DNA of 49,960 nt, from positions 1 to 49,960 of the forward strand of contig JACDHS010000018.1 of assembly GCA_013820875.1 (NCBI GenBank). Direction: 5' to 3'. This document shows positions 1-8,966 of the stretch, piece after piece. Both the position numbers and the translations under genes were made by a program. The notes beneath the pieces are model-generated. The model was not told the DNA's origin. It saw only the letters and a program-made list of their open reading frames with translations, and made no database searches. Position 1 is the first letter of the stretch, and each line of letters starts with the position of its first letter. Source of the DNA: Verrucomicrobiota bacterium (GTDB lineage: Bacteria; Verrucomicrobiota; Verrucomicrobiia; Limisphaerales; JACDHS01).

Positions 1-314
1 CAGCCCGCGTGGGCTGGGCTGAGGAATGGCCGCACCTTTGGTGCTTAGGACCAGAAGACAACAGCCGGTCGACAACCCTTTCGCGGCTCGGGAGACTTTT
101 TTGACGAGGGCGAGCGTATCCGGAAATTACTTTTGGTAATCGCTCTAGTTCTGACTTGCGCGCCGCTGGGAAACCCGCTCGCATTCATTTGTTTATCGGC
201 CTTCATTCCTTAACTAAATGGCAGTGGGCCAATCGGCCTGGGTATCGACAGGCACACAGGTGTCGGAAGTCGAACAGTCGGCGGCTGGTAGCCCGTTCCA
301 CCTGCTTTTCGAGG
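1..314. other. Intergenic stretch, no gene seen
   Basis: No convincing coding region lies here. A perfect hairpin, CAGCCC-GCGT-GGGCTG, occupies 1-16 at the window edge and could be the end of a terminator or a dispersed palindrome belonging to a gene outside the window. The rest is the downstream flank of the minus-strand oxidoreductase gene. An open frame from 156 rightwards is antisense to that gene and is not supported. Confidence 0.5.
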
Positions 315-1601
315 TTAAATTGTCCAACCGGCACGGTATTGCTTCTGGATGAACTTCTCCGCGTCGCGATTGTTCTTAACGCGCAGCTTGCTCGCATCCC
401 ATTCCAGTTTGCCGCCAGAACGGAACGCAACGAGACCGAGCAGCACCGTTTCCGTCAGCGCGGCGCCATAATCGAAATTGCAACTGGTGGGTGAACCTGT
501 TTTGCAGGCCTGGATCCATTCTTCATAATGACCGATCGATTTCGGAATGAACGGCGCGGGGGCGACAAATCCCTCGAACTTATTCTCCGGATACAACACA
601 TGTTTAGTGTAGTCGGCAATCAAAACACCTTTTTCGCCGACGAACATCACGCCATCCAACCAGCCTTTGATTCCCATTTCGTCGAGCAGAGCCGGACGCT
701 TTCCGCTGTCGTACCAATGCAGTTTGACAGGCGGCAATTTCCCGCGCTTCGGGAAGTCCCAATGCGCGATCAACCATTCAGGAACGGCTTCCGGATGAGG
801 CGCTGGCCCTTCCGCTTCAATGCTGGTGGGCGTGCGCAATTTCAAAGCCCAGAAGACGAGATCAAGATAATGACATCCCATATCGCCCAGTGTCGCGTTG
901 CCGAACTGCCAAAACACGCGCCATTCCTTGGGATGAAAGATCGGATGATAGGGACGCGATTTGACCGGTCCGATCCATAGATCCCAGTGGAGATGAGCGG
1001 GAACAGGCGGGTATTCCGTCGGCACCGGGGCAGTGCGGGATTTATGACACCAGACGTGACACTCGGTCACCGGACCGATGGCATCTTTCTGAACCAACTC
1101 CACCACACGACGATAGTTCTCGGTGGCATGCATCTGGGTTCCCATCTGGGTGGCGAGTTTTTTGTTCCGGGCGGTGAGTTGTGAAATGGCGCGCGCTTCT
1201 TCGACCGTATGCGTCAACGGTTTTTCGCAATAGACATGACGCCCGGACTTGAGCCCGGCAGCGGTGGCGACGGCGTGAGTGTGATCGGTGGTGCTGATGA
1301 CCACGGCATCAATATCCTTTTGTTCCAGCAACTTGCGGAAGTCGTTATACTTTTTCGCCTCCGGAAACCTGGCGGAGGCTGCTGCCAGGTAATTGTCATC
1401 CACATCGCAGAGCGCGACGATGTTTTGATGTTTCACGCCACTGATGTTGCTGCCGGCGCGGTTCGCTGTGCCGATGATGCCGATGTTCAGTTTATCATTG
1501 GGCGATTTGCCTTTTCCAAAAGCACTGCTGCCGATCCAGAACGTGGCGGCTGCAATGGAACTGTTCCGGAGAAAGATGCGACGTGAGATTTTCGGGTTCA
1601 T
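315..1601 (-). CDS. Gfo/Idh/MocA-family oxidoreductase, Tat-like leader
   Basis: Encodes 428 residues. The N-terminus carries SRRIFLRN followed by a hydrophobic stretch (residues 6-28), a Tat-type leader, so a folded cofactor-bearing enzyme is probably exported to the periplasm. Next comes an NAD(P)-binding Rossmann segment with GIIGTANRAGSN at about 41-52, and EKPLTHT near residue 126 matches the EKP motif of the family. The C-terminal half fits the alpha/beta domain that binds sugar-like substrates. The family oxidises or epimerises sugars, inositols or glycosides with a tightly bound nicotinamide cofactor; the actual substrate cannot be read from the sequence. Verrucomicrobia and Planctomycetes carry many Tat-exported members. 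It is divergent from the serine hydrolase gene at 1716, with about 110 bp between them for promoters. Confidence 0.88.
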   Translation of the reverse strand: MNPKISRRIFLRNSSIAAATFWIGSSAFGKGKSPNDKLNIGIIGTANRAGSNISGVKHQNIVALCDVDDNYLAAASARFPEAKKYNDFRKLLEQKDIDAVVISTTDHTHAVATAAGLKSGRHVYCEKPLTHTVEEARAISQLTARNKKLATQMGTQMHATENYRRVVELVQKDAIGPVTECHVWCHKSRTAPVPTEYPPVPAHLHWDLWIGPVKSRPYHPIFHPKEWRVFWQFGNATLGDMGCHYLDLVFWALKLRTPTSIEAEGPAPHPEAVPEWLIAHWDFPKRGKLPPVKLHWYDSGKRPALLDEMGIKGWLDGVMFVGEKGVLIADYTKHVLYPENKFEGFVAPAPFIPKSIGHYEEWIQACKTGSPTSCNFDYGAALTETVLLGLVAFRSGGKLEWDASKLRVKNNRDAEKFIQKQYRAGWTI

Positions 1602-1715
1602 GGAAGTGGTGTTGGTGTTGGTGCGATCCTATTTCCAAGACGCACCGGAGGTGAAGCAAAGTTTCAGGAAATTTCCTCGCAAAAATTGTCCGGAATGTCA
1701 TTTATAAAAGGGCAT

Positions 1716-2618
1716 ATGTTGAGAATTTTCCTCCTTTCAGTTACCAGTTTGTTCCTGATGAACATTGCTTCCGCCCAACCTGAACACATCTCGGTTCTCC
1801 GCGATAAAACTCAAAAGGCATTGAACGACCTTGCGGGGAAATCGGGCGGGGTGATGGGTTTTTGCGTTCTGGATCTGACGGATGGAACACGGTTCGCCTT
1901 AAACGAAAAACTGGTTTTTCCACAAGCGAGCGCCATCAAGATCGCCATTTTGATGGAAGTTTATAAACAGGCCGGCGAAGGGAAGTTCAAGCTCACCGAC
2001 ATCCGCCCGATACGGAAGGAAGATAAAGCGGGCGGCAGCGGCATTCTCAATGATCTCGGCAATGACACCGTGCAAATGAGCATCCGCGATCTTTGTGTGC
2101 TGATGATGGTGCTAAGCGATAACAGCGCCACCAACATGCTGATCGACCTCGTCGGACACGCAAACATCAATGCCACGATGGAATCCCTCGGACTGAGAGA
2201 AACCCGCGTGCGGCGTCGCATGATGGACACCGGGGCTTCGCATCGCGGCGATGAAAATACCTCCACGCCAACGGAAGCAGTTCGCGTCATGGAGCTTTTG
2301 CATACCGGGAAATTTTTGAATCGCGCTGCTTGCAAGGATATGATCTCCATCCTGAAGAAGGGGAAGACCACCAGTCTCGGCGAAGGTTTGCCGAAAGAAG
2401 TTGTGATCGCCTCCAAGCCGGGTGGCATTACCGGGGTGAAAACCGAATGGGCTATCATCGAGGTAAAAAATCGTCCTTATGCGGTCGCCGTCATGGAGAA
2501 CTACGGGATGGGCGATGCTGCCGAGACGTTCAAAGAGATTTCACGCACGTTGCATGACTATTTTTCACGTCTGGGCGAAGCAACCTCCCATGGGGCATTG
2601 GTGAAGAAACCGAAATGA
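1716..2618 (+). CDS. Class A beta-lactamase-like serine hydrolase
   Basis: About 300 residues with an N-terminal signal peptide (MLRIFLLSVTSLFLMNIASA). I chose the ATG at 1716 because it starts directly at that signal peptide and has AAAGGG just upstream; in-frame starts at 1686 and 1695 are alternatives. Counted from 1716, the acyl-enzyme motif is SAIK (Ser72, Lys75), the second motif is SDN (134-136), and the third is KPGG (Lys234) where classical class A enzymes have KTG. The usual omega-loop ExxLN is not evident; GDENTSTP occupies that area. Family knowledge: secreted penicillin-recognising hydrolases that cleave beta-lactams or act on peptidoglycan peptides. The unusual third motif makes true beta-lactamase activity uncertain. 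The stop overlaps the next start (ATGA at 2615-2618), suggesting translational coupling. Confidence 0.85.
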   Translation: MLRIFLLSVTSLFLMNIASAQPEHISVLRDKTQKALNDLAGKSGGVMGFCVLDLTDGTRFALNEKLVFPQASAIKIAILMEVYKQAGEGKFKLTDIRPIRKEDKAGGSGILNDLGNDTVQMSIRDLCVLMMVLSDNSATNMLIDLVGHANINATMESLGLRETRVRRRMMDTGASHRGDENTSTPTEAVRVMELLHTGKFLNRAACKDMISILKKGKTTSLGEGLPKEVVIASKPGGITGVKTEWAIIEVKNRPYAVAVMENYGMGDAAETFKEISRTLHDYFSRLGEATSHGALVKKPK

Positions 2619-4744
2619 AAACGCGCAGACATCCGATTGTTCTCGATCTCCCGGCAGGTGAGGGAGAACGCTCCAACAAAACCAAATCTCTTCAGCAGGT
2701 CCAACGTCTTCACCCTCACCTTAATCCTCTCCCTCCAGGGAGAGGAAAGGGCCCGAATCCCGTTGGGATTCACTACGCTGTAATCCTTCTGACGTTCCTG
2801 CTGCAGTTTTCCGCTTTCGCCCAAACACTCAACCTGCCGCCTCGTCCGGCCGATGCGCCAACTGGAACAGCCTTCGCGCAATCTCTTATTCCATTGGCTG
2901 GCCCATCTTCATCGAACAATCGAAATATCAGCGCGCGTGAAGCAGCCATCTGCGGACAAATACTGCAAGGCAACATCCCCTCCTGGATGCGCCAGCTTAC
3001 GCTCATCACGACCAATGGCATCGTAAATGGCACCAACCACACGGTGAGCTATTATGTGACGCGCGATTACCTGGCGATTGGTTCCGACACAGATTATTTC
3101 CTGACGCCGATGACTCCCCTGCTTGGCCAGTATCTCGCCAACAAACTGAATTGCACCATGCCGACGTCGAAGATGGTGAATCACATCTGGACAGCAGCGC
3201 CCTGCAAGCTGGCGCCCTCGCCGATCCCCTGGGGTCCGGAGATGGTGACCGTGCCGGTTTTTATTGACCATAATAACACCGTGCGCGGACAACGTTTTGC
3301 AGTCACCAATACTCATCCGCTCGGAACATTGGTCGGCGGCGACAAGAAAGATGTGATCATCTCCGGCCGCATTTACACAGCTTTCGCCAATGCGAGCATC
3401 ACGAAACCGGTCGTGATCTATGGATGGCACCAGTTGAACGGCACTCCCATCCAAGGGGTTTATAATGGCCACGAAGAAACCTACGCCGACTACAGCCATG
3501 GCGTTCGACTGGTGCAAATGGGTATCATCTTCAATGGCCAACCGAACACGGTGACGAACATCCTGACCAATCCGAATCTCGCGGGAGTGATCAGCAATGA
3601 TCCCTATTACACCTCCAACACCATCCCGACACCGCGATACCCGACGTTCAATTCCACTGCCCCGATCATCACCACTCCACCCGCCGCCCAAACCGTGACG
3701 CCGGATTCGACCGTCACGTTTCGTGCCTTTGCCATCGGTGACGGCCAACTCACTTATCAATGGCGCTGGAACGGAACGAACATTCTGAATGCGACCAATA
3801 CGACTTTGACGCTGATCAACGTTCAAACCAACCAGGCCGGGAACTACTCGGTCGCCGTCAGCAGTTCACTCGGATCAGCCAATGCCACGGCAGTGCTTTC
3901 CGTGGTGCCGGCGACACCGGTCCAGTTCGAAACCATCACGAAGACGACGAACGGAGTTGAACTCACGCTTTCGGGTGCGAGCGGGGAATCCTATGTGGTG
4001 CAAGCCTCCACCAATCTCATTTCATGGAAACCGATTTCGGTTCTGGCCATCACTAACGGCCCCCTGCCCTTTGTGGATCTTGAAGCGATCCACCTGGCAT
4101 CCCGCTATTACAAAGCCGGGCATGGTTCCACCTCCTGGTTGAACAATTTTGAAAGCGCGGCCATTGGAAGTGGAAACACCTTTTTAAATCCAATCAGTTC
4201 GGGTTCCACCATTTCATTCCTGAACACCAATGCGCCGACCTACGCTTACGTGACCAACAATCTTCCATCCGGCAACACCAGCAGCAAAGCGCTCGCAGTC
4301 GGTTGGACTTTTACCGGCGTGACGAACGCCTGGTTGCGATTGACCACATTCAACGCTCCACAGTTACCCAACCCAACTATCGCCTTCAACCAGGCGCTGC
4401 TCTTCGATATTTATACCAGCAACAGTCTTCACGTTGCAGTCGGCGTGCGTGAAACCGGAACCAGTGCGGAAATCGGCGCCAATGGAGGAGATACCGGCAG
4501 CATCGAATGGATCGGCACAACCACCACGACGCCACCGCGCGGAAGACTTGTCCCGGCTGGTGAATGGACAACGCTCCAGTTTTTTATTCCGCACGAATCG
4601 GTGCGCGCTTTCACTGGGGACGGCATTTTAAGTTCTGCCACAGGCAAGGGAGTTTTGGAGCATTTGGCGTTTACGCCCGTTTCGGGAACAACCGAACATC
4701 GTGTTCTGCTGGATAACTTCCGGGTGATTGATCTGGTTCCGTAA
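2615..4744 (+). CDS. Secreted Ig-domain protein with repeat-derived N-terminus
   Basis: 709 residues. Residues 1-52 are unusually hydrophilic and come largely from a palindromic element (see 2641-2755); the hydrophobic signal core (YAVILLTFLLQFSAFAQ) only starts at about 54. Codon by codon there is no ATG, GTG or TTG between the ATG at 2615 and the signal core, so 2615 is the only ordinary start. Residues about 75-345 form a globular domain I do not recognise, with aromatic-rich motifs such as YGWHQLNGTPIQG. Residues 349-432 are an Ig-like module (TYQWRWNGTN...AGNYSVAVSS). At about 440-503 there is a short beta-domain with YVVQASTNLISW, common at the ends of verrucomicrobial surface proteins. 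Residues 505-709 look like a carbohydrate-binding beta-sandwich. It is probably cell-surface or secreted and coupled to the upstream hydrolase gene. Function unknown. Confidence 0.8.
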   Translation: MKTRRHPIVLDLPAGEGERSNKTKSLQQVQRLHPHLNPLPPGRGKGPNPVGIHYAVILLTFLLQFSAFAQTLNLPPRPADAPTGTAFAQSLIPLAGPSSSNNRNISAREAAICGQILQGNIPSWMRQLTLITTNGIVNGTNHTVSYYVTRDYLAIGSDTDYFLTPMTPLLGQYLANKLNCTMPTSKMVNHIWTAAPCKLAPSPIPWGPEMVTVPVFIDHNNTVRGQRFAVTNTHPLGTLVGGDKKDVIISGRIYTAFANASITKPVVIYGWHQLNGTPIQGVYNGHEETYADYSHGVRLVQMGIIFNGQPNTVTNILTNPNLAGVISNDPYYTSNTIPTPRYPTFNSTAPIITTPPAAQTVTPDSTVTFRAFAIGDGQLTYQWRWNGTNILNATNTTLTLINVQTNQAGNYSVAVSSSLGSANATAVLSVVPATPVQFETITKTTNGVELTLSGASGESYVVQASTNLISWKPISVLAITNGPLPFVDLEAIHLASRYYKAGHGSTSWLNNFESAAIGSGNTFLNPISSGSTISFLNTNAPTYAYVTNNLPSGNTSSKALAVGWTFTGVTNAWLRLTTFNAPQLPNPTIAFNQALLFDIYTSNSLHVAVGVRETGTSAEIGANGGDTGSIEWIGTTTTTPPRGRLVPAGEWTTLQFFIPHESVRAFTGDGILSSATGKGVLEHLAFTPVSGTTEHRVLLDNFRVIDLVP
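2641..2755. repeat. Nested palindromic element inside a coding region
   Basis: Outer arms GGTGAGGG (2657-2664) and CCCTCACC (2713-2720) are perfect reverse complements. A separate perfect hairpin, CCTCTCCC-TCCA-GGGAGAGG, sits at 2726-2745. Translated, the element gives LPAGEGE and HPHLNPLPPGRG, peptides commonly produced when this class of dispersed extragenic repeat is read through. Here it lies in frame within the start of the 709-residue gene. Confidence 0.75.
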
Positions 4745-4811
4745 ACAGCTTTTCCACCTGCAAGTAGCCATTGCTGCTGCCACACAAACCTGCGACAATC
4801 GCGACACTCTT

Positions 4812-7800
4812 ATGTTCGCGTCAAAAATCCGTAGCGCCTGTTTCTTGAGCGTTGTTGCGCTGGCCAGTCTCTTCACTTCCGTCGGTCAAAGCCAAACTGA
4901 ACCTGAATTCCGCGCGCTTTGGGTGGATGCCTGGGGCTCCAACCTGAATAACGCCGCGAATTGTTTTCAAATGGTCACGAACTCGCGCGCCGGCAATATC
5001 AATGCGCTCGTCATCCAGGCGCGGCGACGGGGCGATGCTTTCTACAATTCCAATTACGAACCGAAAAGCGCTGGCGTTACCCAGTCCAACTTTGATCCGC
5101 TGGGCTATGTTTTAACTCATGCGCACGATACCAGCGGCGGTAAAAAGAAAATCGAGATTCATGCCTGGCTGGTGACCTATCACATCTGGCGTTCGCAAGA
5201 TGGCACGCCTCCAGCAGGTCACCCGCTGACCTTGCATCCCGATTGGTTGCTGAGTGATGTCAATGGAAACACGTTGATCAGCGGCCAATACACCTTCGAC
5301 CCCGGCCATCCTGAAGTGCAACGGCACACCTACAATGTCACCATGGACATCGTCACCAACTATCCGGTGGATGGAATCAATTTCGACTATGTCCGCTACT
5401 CCAGCGTGAACGAAGGATATAACCCGGTGACCGTCGCCCGCTTCAATCGCCTGCATGATCGCACCGGTCAACCAATCCCCACCGATGCCGTCTGGAAACA
5501 ATTTCGTCGTGACCAGATCACCTCCCTGCTCCGTAAGATTTACCTCAACGTCATTGATGTCCGACCGGAGGTGAAACTCTCCGCCGACACTATCACGTGG
5601 GCGCCGGGCCCGACCTCCGATGCGGGTTATTACAGCAGTTCTGCGGCCTGGAACAGCGTTCTCCAGGATTGGCGTGGTTGGATGGAGGAAGGGATCATTG
5701 ATATCAACATGCCGATGAATTATTTCCGGCAATGGACTCACCTGAATGATTTCATCAACTGGAGCACCTACGCCAAAGATCGCCGATTCAACCGGCACCT
5801 GGTCAATGGTCCGGGCATCTACCTCAACAGCGTTGAAGACGCGCTCTGGCAAATGCGCCACTCGCGCACCCCGACCGCCCTGGGAAATAAAGCCGACGGG
5901 ATGATGGGCTACGTTTACAAGCAGACCAACAAGGACGGTGTCCCCACCACCACATTCATCAAGTCGCTGGTGAGCCCAAGCATTTACGAAACGAATGCCA
6001 CGCCACTGTTTCAAACGTGGGTTCCGACACCGGAGATGCCATGGAAAACGACCCCCACCCGCGGACACTTGAAAGGTTATCTGTTAGGCCACTCCGCGAC
6101 CAACTTCCTCGATGGCGGCACCATTACGATTTCCGGTCCGGTTAACAAAACAATGAAGAGCGATGCCACAGGTTTCTATGGAGCCGTGGATTTATTGCCC
6201 GGCAATTACTCAGCCGCCGCCTCCTTCCCGGGTTACGCTCTCATCACGAGCAACTTCACAGTCACCACCGGTCTCGTGACCACAATGGATATCACCTTAC
6301 CCCCGTCAGGCCTCAGCATCCTTGATCATCCAGTAAGCCAGACCGTGAATGCAGGCGCCAATGTCACTTTCAGCGTTTCAGCCGTCGGCCAGCCACCGGT
6401 CACCTATCAATGGCTGTTGAATAGCACCAATCTCCCCGGAGCAACCCAGGCACATCTCGATCTCTTCAATGTGCAGGCTGCCAACGCCGGCACCTATTCG
6501 GTGATCGTAAGCAACCCGACCAATTCCCTGGCCAGTTCAAATGCCATCCTCACGGTGCGCGTCCCGCCTGGTATCATTGCTCAACCGCAAAGTGTTTCCG
6601 CCCAGCAGGGTGATGATGTGACCTTCTCGGTGGAGGTCACCGGATCCGCCCCGCTCAGTTACCAATGGCGGCGTAACGCTGCGAATATCGTCGGAGCCAC
6701 TCAGGATAGTTATACCCGCCTCAACGTGCAGCCCGCTGATGCGGCAAATTATTCAGTAGTCATTACCAACCTGGCTGGCAGTGCGACCAGTTCCAGTGCG
6801 GTGCTGACCGTTTCATCCGACTTGGTGGCTCCTTACATTGTCGAACAACCGCAAAGCCGAAACGCTTATGCCGGGCAAAGCGCCACGTTCCGCGTCAGGG
6901 CCAATGGGTCCGCTCCCTTCACCTATCAATGGCGCTTCAATACAACCCCGATCGCCGATGCTACCCGCAACCAACTGACGATGAGCGAAATCGATTTTTC
7001 ACGTTCCGGAAGTTATTCCGTGGTAATCAGCAACTCCGTTTCTGGCGTGACCAGTGCGGCCGCCCAACTCACCGTGGTGCCGCCATTTACCGTCGCCGGG
7101 ATGCAAGTGTTGTGGAAACTCGCCCAGGGCAGTCGCTCCTATGTCACGGCCAATTCCACAGAACGCGGCATTGCCTACAATCCCGTCAGTGGAAATGTCC
7201 TGCTCGTGAGTCGCGCCAATGCGAGCACCCGGATCTACGCCCTGGATGGCGACACCGGCAATGAAGTGCATATCATGAACATGACCGGCGTGACCGGTGG
7301 CACCTTTGCCCTCAACATGATTGGAGTCGCCGATGATGGGGTGGTTTACGCCTGCAATCTTGTGACAGGTTCTCCCGGTTTCAAAATTTATCGCTGGGAA
7401 AACGACGCACCAACCACCGCGCCTACAGTCCTGTATAATGGGAATCCCGCGCCACCGGAAACAACTCTACGTTGGGGCGACTCGTTTGATGTTCGCGGGT
7501 CAGGCAAGGACACGCAGATATTGATAGGTGCACGAAACGGAACTGCGTTTTGTATTTTTACAACCACCGATGGTTCTACATTCACTCCCCAGCGGGTCAA
7601 TGTCAGTGATGTGCCTGGGAACGTGGGACTGAGTTTTGGCGAAGCGGATAGTTTCTGGACCAAGGAAACCGGCCAACCCCTTCGGCATATCGCATATCAA
7701 ACCAATAGCATCAACGGCACCATCCTTGACTCCGTCAGCACTGGCATTATCCCCGGTTCAGTCACTCCCATCGGTATCAACACCGCCTTCAAATTAGTAG

Positions 7801-8210
7801 CCGGGGTAACCGTTCAAACACCCCATGGGCTCAGGCTTTATAACATCGAGACGTTACCCCCGACACCGATCGCAACGGAACCGTTTGCAACCGATAACTC
7901 CAACCCCAATTTCACCGGCGCAGTGGACTTTGGAGAGGATCGGCTTTACGCGAAGGATACCAACAACGGACTCATGGCATTGCGCTTACTGCCACTCGAG
8001 CCGCTCCGGTTTCATTCAGTGACCCGGTTGCCCGATGGACGCATCGCCGTCGAAACCGATATCTCCACCTTCAGTCATGGAATCGAAGGTTCGTCCGATC
8101 TCGTTGAATGGACGGAAATCAGCGCGGTCACCCCAACCAACGGCTATTTTGAATTCAGCGATCCCGGCACCAACATGACCCAACGGTTTTACCGACTGAA
8201 ACAACCGTGA
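4812..8210 (+). CDS. GHL10-type glycoside hydrolase with three Ig modules and a propeller-like domain (paralogue 1)
   Basis: 1132 residues from the ATG at 4812, which begins directly at a signal peptide ending near GQSQ; the frame is open further upstream but encodes nothing signal-like. Residues about 30-417 match the GHL10/DUF187 TIM-barrel family (FRALWVDAWGS start, VDGINFDYVRY, LSADTITW, MPMNYFRQW), which is thought to act on glycans. Residues 417-497 resemble a carboxypeptidase regulatory-like beta-domain (ATGFYGAVDLLPGNY). Three Ig-like modules follow at about 501-585, 585-672 and 673-757. Residues 757-1065 form a repetitive beta-rich, probably propeller domain (ERGIAYNPVSGNVLL; possibly DUF4623-like, from memory). 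The end has SSDLVEWTEI. It is secreted and probably acts on a polysaccharide. A closely similar paralogue lies at 8967. Confidence 0.85.
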   Translation: MFASKIRSACFLSVVALASLFTSVGQSQTEPEFRALWVDAWGSNLNNAANCFQMVTNSRAGNINALVIQARRRGDAFYNSNYEPKSAGVTQSNFDPLGYVLTHAHDTSGGKKKIEIHAWLVTYHIWRSQDGTPPAGHPLTLHPDWLLSDVNGNTLISGQYTFDPGHPEVQRHTYNVTMDIVTNYPVDGINFDYVRYSSVNEGYNPVTVARFNRLHDRTGQPIPTDAVWKQFRRDQITSLLRKIYLNVIDVRPEVKLSADTITWAPGPTSDAGYYSSSAAWNSVLQDWRGWMEEGIIDINMPMNYFRQWTHLNDFINWSTYAKDRRFNRHLVNGPGIYLNSVEDALWQMRHSRTPTALGNKADGMMGYVYKQTNKDGVPTTTFIKSLVSPSIYETNATPLFQTWVPTPEMPWKTTPTRGHLKGYLLGHSATNFLDGGTITISGPVNKTMKSDATGFYGAVDLLPGNYSAAASFPGYALITSNFTVTTGLVTTMDITLPPSGLSILDHPVSQTVNAGANVTFSVSAVGQPPVTYQWLLNSTNLPGATQAHLDLFNVQAANAGTYSVIVSNPTNSLASSNAILTVRVPPGIIAQPQSVSAQQGDDVTFSVEVTGSAPLSYQWRRNAANIVGATQDSYTRLNVQPADAANYSVVITNLAGSATSSSAVLTVSSDLVAPYIVEQPQSRNAYAGQSATFRVRANGSAPFTYQWRFNTTPIADATRNQLTMSEIDFSRSGSYSVVISNSVSGVTSAAAQLTVVPPFTVAGMQVLWKLAQGSRSYVTANSTERGIAYNPVSGNVLLVSRANASTRIYALDGDTGNEVHIMNMTGVTGGTFALNMIGVADDGVVYACNLVTGSPGFKIYRWENDAPTTAPTVLYNGNPAPPETTLRWGDSFDVRGSGKDTQILIGARNGTAFCIFTTTDGSTFTPQRVNVSDVPGNVGLSFGEADSFWTKETGQPLRHIAYQTNSINGTILDSVSTGIIPGSVTPIGINTAFKLVAGVTVQTPHGLRLYNIETLPPTPIATEPFATDNSNPNFTGAVDFGEDRLYAKDTNNGLMALRLLPLEPLRFHSVTRLPDGRIAVETDISTFSHGIEGSSDLVEWTEISAVTPTNGYFEFSDPGTNMTQRFYRLKQP

Positions 8211-8238
8211 GCAGTTGAGGAATAAACCCAGAATCAAC

Positions 8239-8679
8239 TCAAATCTCCGGCAGTTCATTCTTATTCCAGAAATTAAAGATCAGCTTGAGCATCTCGACGT
8301 TCTCCTCCTGGCTATGGGGTTTCATGAAGTAGCAGTTCGCCCCTTCCATGAAGGAACGTTTTACATCCAATTTATCTTTGGACGAACTCAGGACGATGGT
8401 CGGAATGACCTGGTAAACCGGATTCGCTTTGATCCACCTGAGCAACTCAAATCCGTTCATCACCGGCATTTTGAGATCCGTGAAAATGATGTCCGGGTAA
8501 GGAAACTTCTTCCGATCAACGTAAGGTCCGGTTCCTTCCAGGTAATCCTGCGCCTCCTTGCCATTTTGCAGGAGGTGGACCTGCTCACTGGGAAAGCCCG
8601 CCTTCGCGAGTGCTCTTTTCAAAAGAAAAGCATCATCCTCAGTATCTTCTACTATCAAAACAGTTCGAATTTTCTTCAT
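8239..8679 (-). CDS. Single-domain response regulator
   Basis: 146 residues, a receiver domain and nothing else. Acidic residues E11/D12 in VEDTEDD and phospho-acceptor D68 in FTDLKMP are present, as are the conserved Ser/Thr position (VLSSS, about 97-100) and Lys120 (YFMKP). The long insertion around 45-60 (GTGPYVDRKKFPYPD) is typical of the Rcp1-like group, in which stand-alone receivers are phosphorylated by phytochrome-type or hybrid histidine kinases. There is no output domain, so it acts by protein contact or as a phosphotransfer intermediate. No kinase gene lies in the window. It is antiparallel between the two GHL10 genes, so it is unlikely to be co-transcribed with either. Confidence 0.92.
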   Translation of the reverse strand: MKKIRTVLIVEDTEDDAFLLKRALAKAGFPSEQVHLLQNGKEAQDYLEGTGPYVDRKKFPYPDIIFTDLKMPVMNGFELLRWIKANPVYQVIPTIVLSSSKDKLDVKRSFMEGANCYFMKPHSQEENVEMLKLIFNFWNKNELPEI

Positions 8680-8966
8680 ACGTTTCGCCGGTCTTACGAG
8701 CGGGCCACTGAGTAAATTTATTCTGACACCCCTGAACTCTCCAATCGGGGGTTCCCCGCAAAGATTCCACTGATATCCGAGTAAAGTCCGGGTAGAGGCA
8801 GGCTATCTACATAAATAGGGGCCCTGCGTCACCGCTGTCCTCGGATGAGGTTATTCACGGTAATCCCATGCGATGATAAACCCTTTTGATTACAGTGCTT
8901 TTCCCTCGGGCCAAACAAAATGACTGACCGTAAACTGAAATCATGTATCTATATAGTATGTCTCCG

